Source: Chthoniobacterales bacterium
GTDB taxonomy: Bacteria; Verrucomicrobiota; Verrucomicrobiia; Chthoniobacterales; JACTMZ01
Length of the DNA stretch: 53,590 nt
Direction of reading: 5' to 3'
Assembly (NCBI GenBank): GCA_014879535.1
Contig: JACSRX010000053.1
Span: forward strand, 1 to 53,590
The notes under the pieces: model-generated
Database searches by the model: none
What the model was told of the DNA's origin: nothing
The model's input: the letters and a program-made list of their open reading frames with translations, nothing else
Part shown: positions 11,604 through 21,222 of the stretch, piece after piece
Layout of the letters: every line of letters starts with the position of its first letter
Numbering within the stretch: the stretch's first letter is position 1
Position numbers and translations under genes: made by a program

Positions 11604-14600
11604 ATGCGCGGATACCCCCTCCACGCCTGCCTCCTGGGCTTTCTGCTTCCCTTGGTTGCCGCGCAGGCCCAGAACTTGCCGCTTGGTGCCGTGGTCAACC
11701 GTTCGGGATCGACGATCACCGGCGTGACGTTCCGCGTCTGGGCCCCGAATGCGACGAGCGTCGCCGTGCGGGGGCAGTTCAACAGCTGGGGCGAGACGGC
11801 CATGCTCAAGGATGAGGCCACGGGTTACTGGACGGCGACCGTCGCGGCCGCCCGGCCGGGCCACGAATACAAATATTTCATCCGGTGGACGGGCAACTCC
11901 GGCGGCACATGGAAGCACGACCCCCGGGTGGTGCAGCTGCGCAACGGAAACTCGGTCGTTTACGATCATGAGGCGTTCGATTGGGGTGATGCACCCCGAC
12001 CCTCGATTCCCGTGGATCGGCAGGTGATGTATGAGATGCATGTCGGATCTTTCCATGATCCCGACACCGGCAACGGGCGCCCGGGCACTTTCGATGACGC
12101 GATTGCGCGACTCGATTACCTGGCGCGCTTGGGGGTCAATGTCATCGCCCTCATGCCGGTGAACGAGTTCGGAAGTGATTACAGTTGGGGCTACAACCCG
12201 GAGCATCTCTTCGCCGTAGAGTCCGCCTACGGCGGTCCGGACGGGCTGAAGCGTTTCGTCCGCGCCGCCCACCAGCTCGGCATCAAGGTTCAGTTGGACG
12301 TGGTTCACAACCACTGGAACGCCCCCGGTGATGGCGTCTGGGAATTCGACGGCCCGGGCAACATCTATTTCTACGCGGATGCGCGCCGCCGCTGGACCCC
12401 GTGGGGCAGCCGCCCCGACTACAGCAAGCCCGAGGTGCGGCGATACATCCAGGACAACATCCGCATGTTCCTCGATGAATTCCGCATCGATGGCTTCCGG
12501 TGGGATTCGCCGCAGAACATTCTCGGCTTCAACTGGGACAGCAACAGCACCAACCCGGACAATGTGCTGTCCGAGGGCAAGTTGCTGATGACCGGGATCA
12601 ACCGGATGATCAATGAGGAGTATCCCGGCTGCTGGAGCATCGCGGAGGACTCCGATCTTCTTTCGGTCGTGCCGAACGGCTACTATTGGTCGGGCTCATT
12701 CTACGACAGTCTGCGCGTCACCTCGCAGGAGGACAGTTTCGACGGGCACTGGCAGACGAGCTTCCACAACGAAGTCACGCCCCAGATCGCCTCCTCGTCG
12801 CCGAACGTGCAGTCGATCCTGAACAAGGTGAATGGCTGGTCCGAGCCGCCCGGCTTCCGTGTCATCTTCACCGACAACCACGACAAGTCCGGCAGCCTCA
12901 ACAACAGCACGCGGCTGGCGAACCGCATGGATGCGGCCGATCCGGGAGGGAGGACCGCCCGCAGGAAGACGCTGCTCAACGCCGTTCTCACCCTCACGGC
13001 ACCCGGCACGCCGATGCTCTTCATGGGGCAGGAATTCCATGCCACCGGGGCATTCAACGACGCGCAGCCGATTGCATGGAATGCAGCACTGGCACAGCAC
13101 CGCGTCTTCCGCGCGCACCGCGATCTCGTCACACTGCGCGAAACGCTCCCGGCCCTGCAGAATGCCGATTTGTCGGAGGCGCCGGGAGGACTCAACGAGA
13201 ACCTGGACGTGATCGTCTATTGGCGGCGGGCCGACAACGTCGCTGCCAATGACGTTGTCATCTGCATGAATTTCTCCGGCGAGACCCGGACCAATTTCAA
13301 CGTCCAGTTTCCCTCTTCGGGAACATGGCATGTCCGCATGAACACGGACTGGACGGTTTACGGGGAGGACTTCGGCAATGCCGGGCCGTCGCAGACGGTC
13401 AACGTCGGCGGGAACAACCAGGCGGGAATCACCATTCCACCGCACAGCGCCATCATCCTCGCGCGCAGTCCGGCCCCGGAGGGGGTAAGTTCCGATGACT
13501 CTGACGGGAACGGACTGCCGGATGGATGGGAGGCCATGACCGGCACGAGCGATCCGGATGGTGATCCGGACGATGACGGTGTTTCCAACCTGGTCGAATA
13601 CCAGATGGGTTTCGATCCGCATGTTCCGAATCCTGCGACGGTCGCGGGAACCTTCAATGGATGGAATGCGGGAGCGGCCCCCCTGAGGGCCACCGGCACC
13701 GTTTCCGGCCAGGTGGAATACATCCGTTCCTCGTTGGAAGGGGGGGCATGGGAGGTCAAATTCATCTTTGCGGGCCAGTGGTATGGGATCAGCGGCCAGC
13801 CAAACCTCGGCGCCGAGGACAACATCGTGTTCAACGTCCCCGCCGGCAACTACGTGAGGCTGGTTTTCAACACGATCTCCAAGACGCACTCGGTTGCCAC
13901 GTTCGGCACATCTTCCGCTCTGATGGTCGATGCGGATGGCGACGGGATGGATGACCGTTGGGAAGGATACCACGGCCTGACATCTCCCTCGGCGAATCCC
14001 GACGGGGATGCGTTCCCCAATCTTCAGGAGTTCCTCCGTGGCAGCGATCCCAACGCATGGAACCGTCAGGTTGTCGCCTTGGCTGGCGCCTACAACAGCT
14101 GGAACGCCGGGGCGAACGCCCTCACGTTTGCAGGCAACACCGCATGGATCATCGATCTGCCTTTCCCCGGCGGAACCAGCGGCTTGTTCAAGTTCACCGA
14201 CGGGACATGGAACAATGCATGGGGCGATCCCGGGAACTCCCCGGATCAGAACATCCTCATCAACTTCAACCAAGGGCCCGGCATTTACCGCTTCACGTTC
14301 GACGAGAGGGATCTGTTCTGGCAGGTCTCGCACGACGCCACCGACGGCGACGGCGACGGCATGCAGGATGAGTGGGAGCGCCATTTCAACGTCGGCGATC
14401 CGGCCGGCGACCCGGACAATGACGCGATCAGGAACCTCGCCGAGTTCCGGCGCGGAAGCAGCCCACACATCACCGACCGCATGTCCTTGGTCGGCAGCAG
14501 CAATCCGCTGTCATGGGATCCGGACGCGCAGGTCTCGCGCATGGCCTGGTCCGATGGCCGCCAAAGATGGGAATGGAGCGGCACGTTCGCCGCGGGTTCC

Positions 14601-15182
14601 CTGGATTTCAAATTTGCATCCGGTCCGGGCTGGACCGGGACGAACTACGGCACCGCTGCGGGTGTGCCGGCGGGTGTTGCGCTGACGACGGGGGGTGACA
14701 ATCTGAGCAGCACCCTCACCGCCGGGCGCCGTCGTTTTTCCTTCAATGAATTCTCGGGCGCCTATGCAATCGAGGCGGTTTCCCAGGCGGATGAATGGCG
14801 GCAGGCGTTCGGGCTGGACGAGGGTGGAGATTGGGCGGATGACTCGGACGGCGACGGGTTCGGTGATGTCGCCGAATACGCACTGGGGGGGGATCCGCGG
14901 GATGCCGCGGACGCCTCGGGGCTGAAACTCTTCACGGTGGTGGACCTGGGTGGCGGCGGGCGTGGCATGGCCATCCGATGGCTCCAGCGCACCGATGATG
15001 CGGCATTGCAGGTCATCCCGTTCGTCAGCGACGCCCTCGGCGACCCTGAGGGCTGGCTCCCGGCCGAATCCTCGGTGGCACCCGACCAGAACGGTGTGCC
15101 TTCGGGATTCCAGCGCCGGCAGGTTGTTTTCCCGCTCAGCGCGGGTGCACGGTTTCTGCGGCTGCAGGTGCAGGGATTGTAG
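11604..15182 (+). CDS. Secreted multimodular GH13 alpha-glucan hydrolase/transferase
   Basis: A 1192-residue secreted enzyme of the alpha-amylase superfamily. A signal peptide (about 1-22) is followed by a CBM48-type N-terminal domain (about 25-125, VRGQFNSWGE) and the GH13 barrel (about 135-540). Catalytic motifs are complete: LDVVHNHW (region I), DGFRWDS with nucleophile Asp about 301, the acid Glu about 348 in IAEDSD, and FTDNHD with Asp about 427. The domain order resembles branching enzymes and trehalohydrolases, so starch/glycogen hydrolysis versus transfer is undecided. From about residue 630 come four Asp/Gly-rich calcium-binding repeats (near 632, 776, 914, 1079) alternating with three beta-sandwich, CBM-like modules. 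An unusually clear ribosome binding site, GGAGG, lies just before the ATG. Confidence 0.88.
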   Translation: MRGYPLHACLLGFLLPLVAAQAQNLPLGAVVNRSGSTITGVTFRVWAPNATSVAVRGQFNSWGETAMLKDEATGYWTATVAAARPGHEYKYFIRWTGNSGGTWKHDPRVVQLRNGNSVVYDHEAFDWGDAPRPSIPVDRQVMYEMHVGSFHDPDTGNGRPGTFDDAIARLDYLARLGVNVIALMPVNEFGSDYSWGYNPEHLFAVESAYGGPDGLKRFVRAAHQLGIKVQLDVVHNHWNAPGDGVWEFDGPGNIYFYADARRRWTPWGSRPDYSKPEVRRYIQDNIRMFLDEFRIDGFRWDSPQNILGFNWDSNSTNPDNVLSEGKLLMTGINRMINEEYPGCWSIAEDSDLLSVVPNGYYWSGSFYDSLRVTSQEDSFDGHWQTSFHNEVTPQIASSSPNVQSILNKVNGWSEPPGFRVIFTDNHDKSGSLNNSTRLANRMDAADPGGRTARRKTLLNAVLTLTAPGTPMLFMGQEFHATGAFNDAQPIAWNAALAQHRVFRAHRDLVTLRETLPALQNADLSEAPGGLNENLDVIVYWRRADNVAANDVVICMNFSGETRTNFNVQFPSSGTWHVRMNTDWTVYGEDFGNAGPSQTVNVGGNNQAGITIPPHSAIILARSPAPEGVSSDDSDGNGLPDGWEAMTGTSDPDGDPDDDGVSNLVEYQMGFDPHVPNPATVAGTFNGWNAGAAPLRATGTVSGQVEYIRSSLEGGAWEVKFIFAGQWYGISGQPNLGAEDNIVFNVPAGNYVRLVFNTISKTHSVATFGTSSALMVDADGDGMDDRWEGYHGLTSPSANPDGDAFPNLQEFLRGSDPNAWNRQVVALAGAYNSWNAGANALTFAGNTAWIIDLPFPGGTSGLFKFTDGTWNNAWGDPGNSPDQNILINFNQGPGIYRFTFDERDLFWQVSHDATDGDGDGMQDEWERHFNVGDPAGDPDNDAIRNLAEFRRGSSPHITDRMSLVGSSNPLSWDPDAQVSRMAWSDGRQRWEWSGTFAAGSLDFKFASGPGWTGTNYGTAAGVPAGVALTTGGDNLSSTLTAGRRRFSFNEFSGAYAIEAVSQADEWRQAFGLDEGGDWADDSDGDGFGDVAEYALGGDPRDAADASGLKLFTVVDLGGGGRGMAIRWLQRTDDAALQVIPFVSDALGDPEGWLPAESSVAPDQNGVPSGFQRRQVVFPLSAGARFLRLQVQGL

Positions 15183-15201
15183 GAGGAGGACGGGGCGGCG
15201 G

Positions 15202-15230
15202 TTGACAGCCGAACCATCCGCCCCCATAGT
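15202..15230 (+). promoter_or_regulatory. Sigma70-type promoter for typA
   Basis: TTGACA (15202-15207, consensus) is followed by a 17-base spacer and CATAGT (15225-15230, four of six matches). The start of transcription would fall near 15237, giving a leader of about 17 bases before the typA ATG at 15254. It sits in the 71-base gap after the GH13 gene. It is the strongest -35 match seen in this window. Confidence 0.5.
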
Positions 15231-15253
15231 CCGCCCTCTTTTTTCGAATCCTT

Positions 15254-17068
15254 ATGGAGAACATCCGCAACGTCGCCATCATCGCCCACGTGGACCACGG
15301 CAAGACCACCTTGGTCGATCAACTCTTGCGCCAGTCCGGCACCTTCCAAGCCCACCAGAAGGTGGAGGAGCGGGTCATGGACTCGATGGACCTCGAAAAG
15401 GAGAAGGGGATCACCATCCGCGCCAAGAATGCCTCGTTCAAGTGGGACAAATACCACATCAACATCGTGGACACGCCGGGCCACGCCGATTTCGGCGGCG
15501 AGGTGGAGCGGATCATGAAGATGGTGGACGGCGTCCTGCTTGTCGTGGACGCCTATGAGGGGCCGCAGGCCCAGACGAAATTCGTGCTCCGCAAGGCGAT
15601 GGAGAACGGTCTGAAGCCGGTCGTGGTGATCAACAAGATCGACCGTGAGAACGCGCGCCCGCACAAGGTTCTCGACATGGTGTTCGAGCTTTTCCTCGAA
15701 CTCAACGCGACCGACGAGCAGCTCGACTTCCCGCACATCTACGCCAGTGCGAAAGCCGGATTCGCCAGGCGTGAGCTTGTCGATCCCAGCGAGACGATGG
15801 TGCCGCTTTACGAGGCGATCGCGTGGCACATCCCGGCACCGAAGAAATCGGAGGATGATCATTTTTCGATGCTCGTCTCGAACCTCGACTACAGTGACTA
15901 CCTCGGCCGCATCGCCTACGGGCGCGTGATCAGCGGCTCGGTCAAGGTCGGCCAGAGCATCGTCTGCATCCATGCCGACGGGCGGAAGGAACGCGCCAAT
16001 GTCACCTCGCTCTTCGGTCACCAGGGACTCGAGAAGGTGCAGATCGAATCCGCTTCCGAGGGCGACATTGTCGGTCTCACGGGATTCGAGGATGTGTTCA
16101 TCGGTGAGACGCTCGTGGACAACGAGGAGCGCGAGGCCCTGCCGTTCGTCGAGATCGATCCGCCGACCATCAGCATGCGGATCTGTGTGAATGATTCCCC
16201 TCTGGCCGGACGCGAAGGGAAACTGCTCACCGCGCGCCAGATCAAGGACCGACTCATCCGCGAGACCCGCACGAACGTTTCCCTGCAGGTCAGCGAGACC
16301 GAGACCGCGGGGCAATTCGAAGTCAAGGCCCGCGGGGAGATGCAGATCGCCGTCCTTGTCGAGCAGATGCGCCGCGAGGGCTTCGAGCTTCTCGTTTCCC
16401 GTCCCGAAGTGATCTTCCACCGGGCGGACGACGGCTCGCTGCTGGAACCGATGGAAACCCTCTACGTGGACATCCCGCCGGACAATCTGGGAGACATCCT
16501 CCAGACGCTGGCTTCGCGCAAGGCCGAGGTGACAAACATGGAGCACCATCCCCACAGCGTCCTCGTGGAGGCGGTGATCCCCACGCGCGGCATCATCGGC
16601 TTCGAGACGGACTTGGTGAACGCAACCAAGGGCCTCGGCATCGCCTCGCACCTTTTCAAGGAATACGGTCCGCACAAGGGTGAAATTCCCAGCCGCGGCA
16701 AGGGCGTGCTTGTTTCCATGGAGGGGGGCACGAGCATGGCGTATGCCCTCGACACCATCCAGGAGCGCGGACGCCTTTTCATCGGGCCGCAGGAGGAGAT
16801 TTACGAGGGCATGATCGTGGGGGAAAACGCGCGGCCCGACGACCTTCCGGTCAACCCGTGCAAGGCGAAAAAATTGACCAACATGCGCAGCCAAGGTGAC
16901 GGCAAGGGGATCCAGCTGGCGCCGCCGGTGGTGATGACCCTCGAGCGCTCGCTCGAATACATCGCCCCCGACGAATACGTCGAGGTCACGCCGAAGAACC
17001 TGCGCCTGCGCAAGAAGATCCTCGACGCGACCGCCCGCAAGCGCTCCGCCGCCAAGACGGCATCCTGA
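15254..17068 (+). CDS. typA: Ribosome-associated GTPase TypA/BipA
   Basis: A translational GTPase (604 residues, normal length) related to EF-G and LepA, needed for ribosome assembly and stress or low-temperature growth. G1 is AHVDHGKTTLVDQLL, G2/switch I contains the family's EKGITI, G3 is VDTPGHADFGGEV, and G4 is NKIDR. Domain II and the EF-G III/V-like domains follow, then the TypA-specific C-terminal domain beginning about residue 490, with SQGDGKG near residue 550. It is transcribed on its own, apparently from the promoter at 15202-15230. The start lacks a clear Shine-Dalgarno: CTTTTTTCGAATCCTT precedes the ATG. Confidence 0.97.
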   Translation: MENIRNVAIIAHVDHGKTTLVDQLLRQSGTFQAHQKVEERVMDSMDLEKEKGITIRAKNASFKWDKYHINIVDTPGHADFGGEVERIMKMVDGVLLVVDAYEGPQAQTKFVLRKAMENGLKPVVVINKIDRENARPHKVLDMVFELFLELNATDEQLDFPHIYASAKAGFARRELVDPSETMVPLYEAIAWHIPAPKKSEDDHFSMLVSNLDYSDYLGRIAYGRVISGSVKVGQSIVCIHADGRKERANVTSLFGHQGLEKVQIESASEGDIVGLTGFEDVFIGETLVDNEEREALPFVEIDPPTISMRICVNDSPLAGREGKLLTARQIKDRLIRETRTNVSLQVSETETAGQFEVKARGEMQIAVLVEQMRREGFELLVSRPEVIFHRADDGSLLEPMETLYVDIPPDNLGDILQTLASRKAEVTNMEHHPHSVLVEAVIPTRGIIGFETDLVNATKGLGIASHLFKEYGPHKGEIPSRGKGVLVSMEGGTSMAYALDTIQERGRLFIGPQEEIYEGMIVGENARPDDLPVNPCKAKKLTNMRSQGDGKGIQLAPPVVMTLERSLEYIAPDEYVEVTPKNLRLRKKILDATARKRSAAKTAS

Positions 17069-17133
17069 CGCACGCTCCAGCAACGCCCGTTCATCGCTTG
17101 CCGCCGTCCGGTGCAGGGGGAACACTTCCGGCC

Positions 17134-18978
17134 ATGCCCGTGCTTGAACCGAAACTGAAGGAGGTTTTCGGCTACGACACCTTCCGTCCGCACCAGCGGG
17201 AGATCGCCGAATCTTTCCTCGCCGGACGCGACACGCTGGCCGTGCTGCCGACCGGGGCCGGGAAGAGTCTCTGCTACCAGCTTCCGGCGGTGGTGCGAGA
17301 CGGACTCACGGTGGTGATCTCGCCGCTCATCGCGCTGATGAAGGATCAGGTGGATCAGATGACCGCCAGCGGCGTTCCGGCGACCTTCCTCAATTCGTCG
17401 CTCGACGGGACGGAGGCGCGGCGTCGCTTCGCCGGGTTGCACCGCGGGGAATACAGGCTCCTCTACCTTGCGCCCGAGCGGCTCATGCTGCCGGAGTTCC
17501 TGCCGCGCCTCGGGGAATGGGGGGTGTCCGCATTGGCCGTCGATGAAGCCCATTGCATCAGCGAGTGGGGGCATGATTTCCGGCCGGAATACCGTCGCCT
17601 GCGCGAGGTGCGCGAGGCGTTCCCCGGGCTTCCGCTGCTCGCCCTCACGGCCACGGCCACGCCGCGGGTGCGTGAGGACATCCTGCAGCAGCTCGAGTTG
17701 CGTGAGCCTGCGGTTTTTGTCGCAAGTTTCAACCGCCCGAACCTGACTTACCGCGTGGTGCCGAAGTCCAAGGCGGCGGACCAGGTGGTCAAGTTTGTGC
17801 GCGAGCGCCCGGATGATGCGGGGATTGTTTACTGCCAGTCGCGCCGCGCAGCCGAGGCCATGGCGGCGGCGTTATCGAAGGATGGCGTGCAGGCGGTGCC
17901 CTACCATGCAGGGTTGGAGGCGGATGAGCGGTCGCGCCACCAGGAGGCCTTCCTGCGGGATGAAGCCCGTGTGGTCTGTGCGACGATCGCCTTCGGCATG
18001 GGCATCAACAAACCGAATGTGCGCTTCGTCATCCACGCCGACCTCCCGAAAAACGTGGAGAGCTACTACCAGGAAACCGGACGTGCCGGGCGCGACGGGC
18101 TGCCGTCCGAATGCCTCCTGCTCTACTCGCGCGGCGACGTGGTGAAATACCTGCGGTTTTTCGAGGACATCGAGGATGTGCAGGCGCGCAACGAGGCGCG
18201 GGCGCAGTTGGAGAAGATGACCCATTTCGCCGAGGACGAACGCTGCCGCCGTGTGGCGTTGCTCGGGTATTTCGGGGAGGAGTGGACCGAGGACAACTGC
18301 GGAGCCTGCGATCAGTGCCTCGCGCCGCGGGAAAAATGGGACGCCACCACCGACGTGCAGAAGCTGCTCAGTTGCGTCCTGCGCCTGCGGCAGAAGAGCG
18401 GCTTCAGCACCGGCCTCAACCACGCCGCGGAGGTCCTGACCGGCGGCAAATCCGAAAAGCTCCTGCGCTGGGGGCACGACACGGTGAGCACCTACGGCTT
18501 GGGGCGCGACCAGCCGCGGACTTACTGGGTGGATCTCGGACGGCAGATCCTCCGCCTCGGCCTGCTCGAGGCGACCGAGGACAAATTCGCCACGGTGAGC
18601 GTGACGGAGCGGGGGATGCAGATATTGCGCGAGCGGTTGCCAGTCCATCTCACGAGACCCATGGCCGCACCCAAGACAGGGGGTGCCGGTCGGAGGCGTC
18701 CTTCCCGCGCCGGCGAGATCGCGTGCGACGAGGGCCTGTTCAATGTGTTGCGCAAGCTCCGCGCCGAACTGGCCAAGGCACGCAATGTTCCGCCCTACGT
18801 GGTTTTTTCGGATGCCACCCTGCGGCACATGGCGCACGACTACCCGGGCGATGAAGCGGCCCTGCTCCAAATCCCCGGTGTGGGTGAGCGCAAGCTGTCC
18901 GATTTCGGCGATGTTTTCCTCGCCGCCATCGGAGGCTGGTTGCAGGCCAATCCTAAGCGCGGCTTCAAGTCTGTGTAA
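17134..18978 (+). CDS. recQ: ATP-dependent DNA helicase RecQ
   Basis: A 3'-5' superfamily 2 helicase for recombination and fork repair; 614 residues from the ATG chosen here. A TTG twelve codons upstream gives a non-conserved extension, so the ATG with a purine-rich GCAGGGGG upstream is preferred. The Q-like segment is FRPHQREI, Walker A is PTGAGKS (Lys about 44), the box is DEAHCISEWGHDFRPEY (Asp about 137), and motif III is LTATAT. Motif VI is QETGRAGRDG, and the RecQ zinc-binding Cys are in CRRVALLGYFGE...CGACDQC. A winged helix and a C-terminal HRDC domain (LPPYVVFSD-type, here VPPYVVFSDATLRHMA) complete it. No operon partner is obvious. Confidence 0.96.
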   Translation: MPVLEPKLKEVFGYDTFRPHQREIAESFLAGRDTLAVLPTGAGKSLCYQLPAVVRDGLTVVISPLIALMKDQVDQMTASGVPATFLNSSLDGTEARRRFAGLHRGEYRLLYLAPERLMLPEFLPRLGEWGVSALAVDEAHCISEWGHDFRPEYRRLREVREAFPGLPLLALTATATPRVREDILQQLELREPAVFVASFNRPNLTYRVVPKSKAADQVVKFVRERPDDAGIVYCQSRRAAEAMAAALSKDGVQAVPYHAGLEADERSRHQEAFLRDEARVVCATIAFGMGINKPNVRFVIHADLPKNVESYYQETGRAGRDGLPSECLLLYSRGDVVKYLRFFEDIEDVQARNEARAQLEKMTHFAEDERCRRVALLGYFGEEWTEDNCGACDQCLAPREKWDATTDVQKLLSCVLRLRQKSGFSTGLNHAAEVLTGGKSEKLLRWGHDTVSTYGLGRDQPRTYWVDLGRQILRLGLLEATEDKFATVSVTERGMQILRERLPVHLTRPMAAPKTGGAGRRRPSRAGEIACDEGLFNVLRKLRAELAKARNVPPYVVFSDATLRHMAHDYPGDEAALLQIPGVGERKLSDFGDVFLAAIGGWLQANPKRGFKSV

Positions 18979-19031
18979 CTTCCGGTGTTTCGCATGGACT
19001 TGGCCGCGGAGTTCTGGTTTTTGAACTGCGC

Positions 19032-20129
19032 ATGACATCTGATGCTGGCCAGTTGCTGTTGGTGGGGATTCCGGGGAAGGAGATCGACGCGGATACGGCG
19101 GCCATGCTCCGGCGGGTGCAGCCGGGCGGGTTCATCCTTTTCGGACGCAACATCGGATCGCCGGAACAGTTGCGGAAACTCATCGATGACCTGCGGGACA
19201 TTTCGTCCGTCGAGCCTGTCATCACGATCGACCAGGAGGGAGGGCGGGTTTCGCGTCTGCGACTCATCGGCGAGGAGCCGCCGAATGCGCAGCAGTTGCG
19301 CGACAAGGGCGATCCGGCGCTTGTGCGGCGGCATGGCGAGCTGACGGCGAAGCTGCTCCGTCTTTTCGGATTCAACCTCGACCTGTGCCCGGTGCTGGAC
19401 ATTTCGTTCGACGACGAGGCGGACAACTCCCTGCGCGGGCGCTGCTACGGGCGCACGGCGGAACAGGTGATCGCATTGGCCGGTGAATTCAACGACGCGC
19501 TGCGGGGCGGGGGAGTCCTCAGCTGCGGGAAGCATTTTCCCGGCTATACGATGGCGGGGGAGGACCCCCACCATGGATTTCCCGTGATTGCGCGGGATCG
19601 GGAGGTGATGGAGGCGAATGAACTGGCCGTGTTCCGGCATTTTGCGTCCTCGGTGGACAGCATGATGATCGGGCACATCCATTATGCGTGCCTCGATGGG
19701 GAAGTGCGTCCCGCCTCGCTCTCGCCAGCCATCATCAACAGCCTGCTGCGTGAGGACATGGGCTTCGACGGCCTGATCATGACCGACGACCTCGACATGG
19801 GCGCGATCCTGAACACCGTGTCGTTCGAGGACATGCTGGCGCTCGGTTTGGCCGCCGGCAACGACCTGCTCATGATCTGCCACCGCGTGGACCTTCTGGC
19901 CGATGCTCGGGCCGTGCTGGAAAAACAGCCTGCGGCGTTGCTGGATGCCGCCTTGGAGCGTGTCGCCTGCTTCAAGCAAAGAATGTCCCCCCCCACGGTG
20001 TTTTCCCCGGCGGAATTCCAGACCATCAACCGCGATATTTGGGATCTTCGGGTGGCCGTGCTTGGCGAAGAGAGGGCATGGGAGAAGAGTGTCGAGGATG
20101 GAAAGCGCTCTCCGGTGGAGCTTTACTGA
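19032..20129 (+). CDS. nagZ: GH3 beta-N-acetylglucosaminidase, NagZ-like
   Basis: Removes N-acetylglucosamine from muropeptides during peptidoglycan recycling, or acts on related beta-hexosaminides. The 365-residue single GH3 domain shows the LFGRNIGSPEQL and ITIDQEGGRVSRL start, the substrate motif KHFPG (Lys167-His168), and the flexible loop with the catalytic Asp-x-His pattern (GEDPHHGFP). The nucleophile lies in MTDDLDMGAI (Asp about 252). No signal peptide is visible, consistent with a cytosolic NagZ. It stands alone between recQ and the ATP synthase operon; no ampD, ampG or anmK lies nearby. A general GH3 beta-glucosidase is unlikely given the short single-domain length and loop motif. 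Confidence 0.9.
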   Translation: MTSDAGQLLLVGIPGKEIDADTAAMLRRVQPGGFILFGRNIGSPEQLRKLIDDLRDISSVEPVITIDQEGGRVSRLRLIGEEPPNAQQLRDKGDPALVRRHGELTAKLLRLFGFNLDLCPVLDISFDDEADNSLRGRCYGRTAEQVIALAGEFNDALRGGGVLSCGKHFPGYTMAGEDPHHGFPVIARDREVMEANELAVFRHFASSVDSMMIGHIHYACLDGEVRPASLSPAIINSLLREDMGFDGLIMTDDLDMGAILNTVSFEDMLALGLAAGNDLLMICHRVDLLADARAVLEKQPAALLDAALERVACFKQRMSPPTVFSPAEFQTINRDIWDLRVAVLGEERAWEKSVEDGKRSPVELY

Positions 20130-20194
20130 CAAATCGTGGGGGTATTGTTCCGGTGGTGCCCTGACGGAAAGTTCGGTTTTTGGCAATTTACGGC

Positions 20195-20224
20195 TTGAGT
20201 CGGAACATTAGGGCAGCTTATAAA
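20195..20224 (+). promoter_or_regulatory. Candidate promoter of the ATP synthase operon
   Basis: TTGAGT (20195-20200), an 18-base spacer and TATAAA (20219-20224, five of six matches) lie just before atpB, in the 121-base gap after nagZ. Transcription would start near 20231. The leader holds a 6-bp inverted repeat, AACTCG (20224-20229) and CGAGTT (20238-20243), around an 8-base loop, which overlaps the end of the -10 box and could be a regulator site or a 5' hairpin. Confidence 0.5.
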
Positions 20225-20250
20225 ACTCGTTCTGCCGCGAGTTCGCGCTT

Positions 20251-21153
20251 GTGGCTTTTTTCTCGTCCATGACCGCCCTGTTTCCTCCCGTTGCCACTGC
20301 GCTCGCCGCGGAAAAGCTCCCTTTCGGGCAGATTGGCGAGGCGGAATGGTTGACGAACTCGATCCTCGTTGCCGCGATCGTCGTGGGAGTTGTGTGGTTT
20401 TTCGCCCGGCGCGCCACCCGCGACATCAAACTCGTGCCGGACGGTCCGCAGAATGCCTTCGAGGCGGTTCTTGAGATGCTTTACGACACGCTGGCCGAGA
20501 TCGTCGGGCCGAAGATGGTCAAAAAGGTTTTCTCCCTCCTTGCCACCCTCTTTCTGTTCATCCTCACGGCCAACTGGTTCGGGCTGCTGCCCGGGGTCGG
20601 TTCCGTCGGTTTCGGCACGAAGACCGGGTTTCTCACGGTTTCCGAAGTGAGTGAGCCGCTCCTGCGCCCGGCGACGGCGGACCTCAACATGACCTTGGCG
20701 ATGGCCCTCGTCTTCATGGTGATGTGGCTTTACTGGTCCCTGCAGGAAATGGGCCTCGGTGGCTTCCTCAAGCACATGTTCGGCGTGAAGGGCGGACTCA
20801 AGGGTGTGATGGCGCTCTCGCTGGCCCCGATTTTCTTTCTCGTCGGGCTCCTTGAGGTCGTTTCCATCGCCTTTCGTCCGGTCTCGCTCTCGCTGCGGCT
20901 CTTCGGCAACGTTTTTGCCGGCGAGGTTCTCCTCACGACCATGCTCACGCTGGGCAAGACCTTGGGGTTTCCCGACTTTGTCGCCTATCTGTCGAGCATC
21001 ATCATCCCGATCCCCTTCTACTTTCTCGAACTGCTTGTCGGCCTGCTTCAAGCTTTCGTCTTCACCCTTCTTTGCGCCGTCTATGTGGCGCTCTCGACTT
21101 CGCACGACGAGGAGGAGCACGACGAGGCGCATGGGGAGCCGCATCACGCATGA
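20251..21153 (+). CDS. atpB: ATP synthase Fo subunit a
   Basis: The proton-channel stator subunit of F1Fo ATP synthase, in the inner membrane; 300 residues from the GTG. An ATG six codons downstream (20269) is an equally good start and neither has a clear ribosome binding site. Five to six hydrophobic helices are visible. The essential arginine is in the conserved VSLSLRLFGNVFAGE, and the late helix PFYFLELLVGLLQAFVFTLL is canonical. The C-terminus is rich in His/Glu/Asp (DEEEHDEAHGEPHHA), which is unusual and may be flexible. First gene of atpBEFHAGDC; no atpI (uncI) precedes it. Confidence 0.96.
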   Translation: MAFFSSMTALFPPVATALAAEKLPFGQIGEAEWLTNSILVAAIVVGVVWFFARRATRDIKLVPDGPQNAFEAVLEMLYDTLAEIVGPKMVKKVFSLLATLFLFILTANWFGLLPGVGSVGFGTKTGFLTVSEVSEPLLRPATADLNMTLAMALVFMVMWLYWSLQEMGLGGFLKHMFGVKGGLKGVMALSLAPIFFLVGLLEVVSIAFRPVSLSLRLFGNVFAGEVLLTTMLTLGKTLGFPDFVAYLSSIIIPIPFYFLELLVGLLQAFVFTLLCAVYVALSTSHDEEEHDEAHGEPHHA

Positions 21154-21222
21154 ACAATTTCCCGCCGGGACCATGCCTTGAGCGTGGGCGGCGCGGAGCA
21201 ACAAAACACACACCATAACACC

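Noticed and set aside
12696-14468. A 590-codon open frame on the minus strand inside the GH13 gene
   Set aside because: The plus-strand frame has clear GH13 motifs and repeats; the opposite frame is only long because of GC bias.
15181-15253. Possible riboswitch in the typA leader
   Set aside because: The predicted leader is only about 17 bases, too short for a known riboswitch.
14762-17125. A 787-codon minus-strand frame across typA
   Set aside because: It lies opposite an unmistakable TypA GTPase and spans the typA promoter region.
21178-21222. TTG start adding 15 residues to subunit c
   Set aside because: The added residues are polar and unlike any c subunit N-terminus; the ATG at 21223 gives the normal length.
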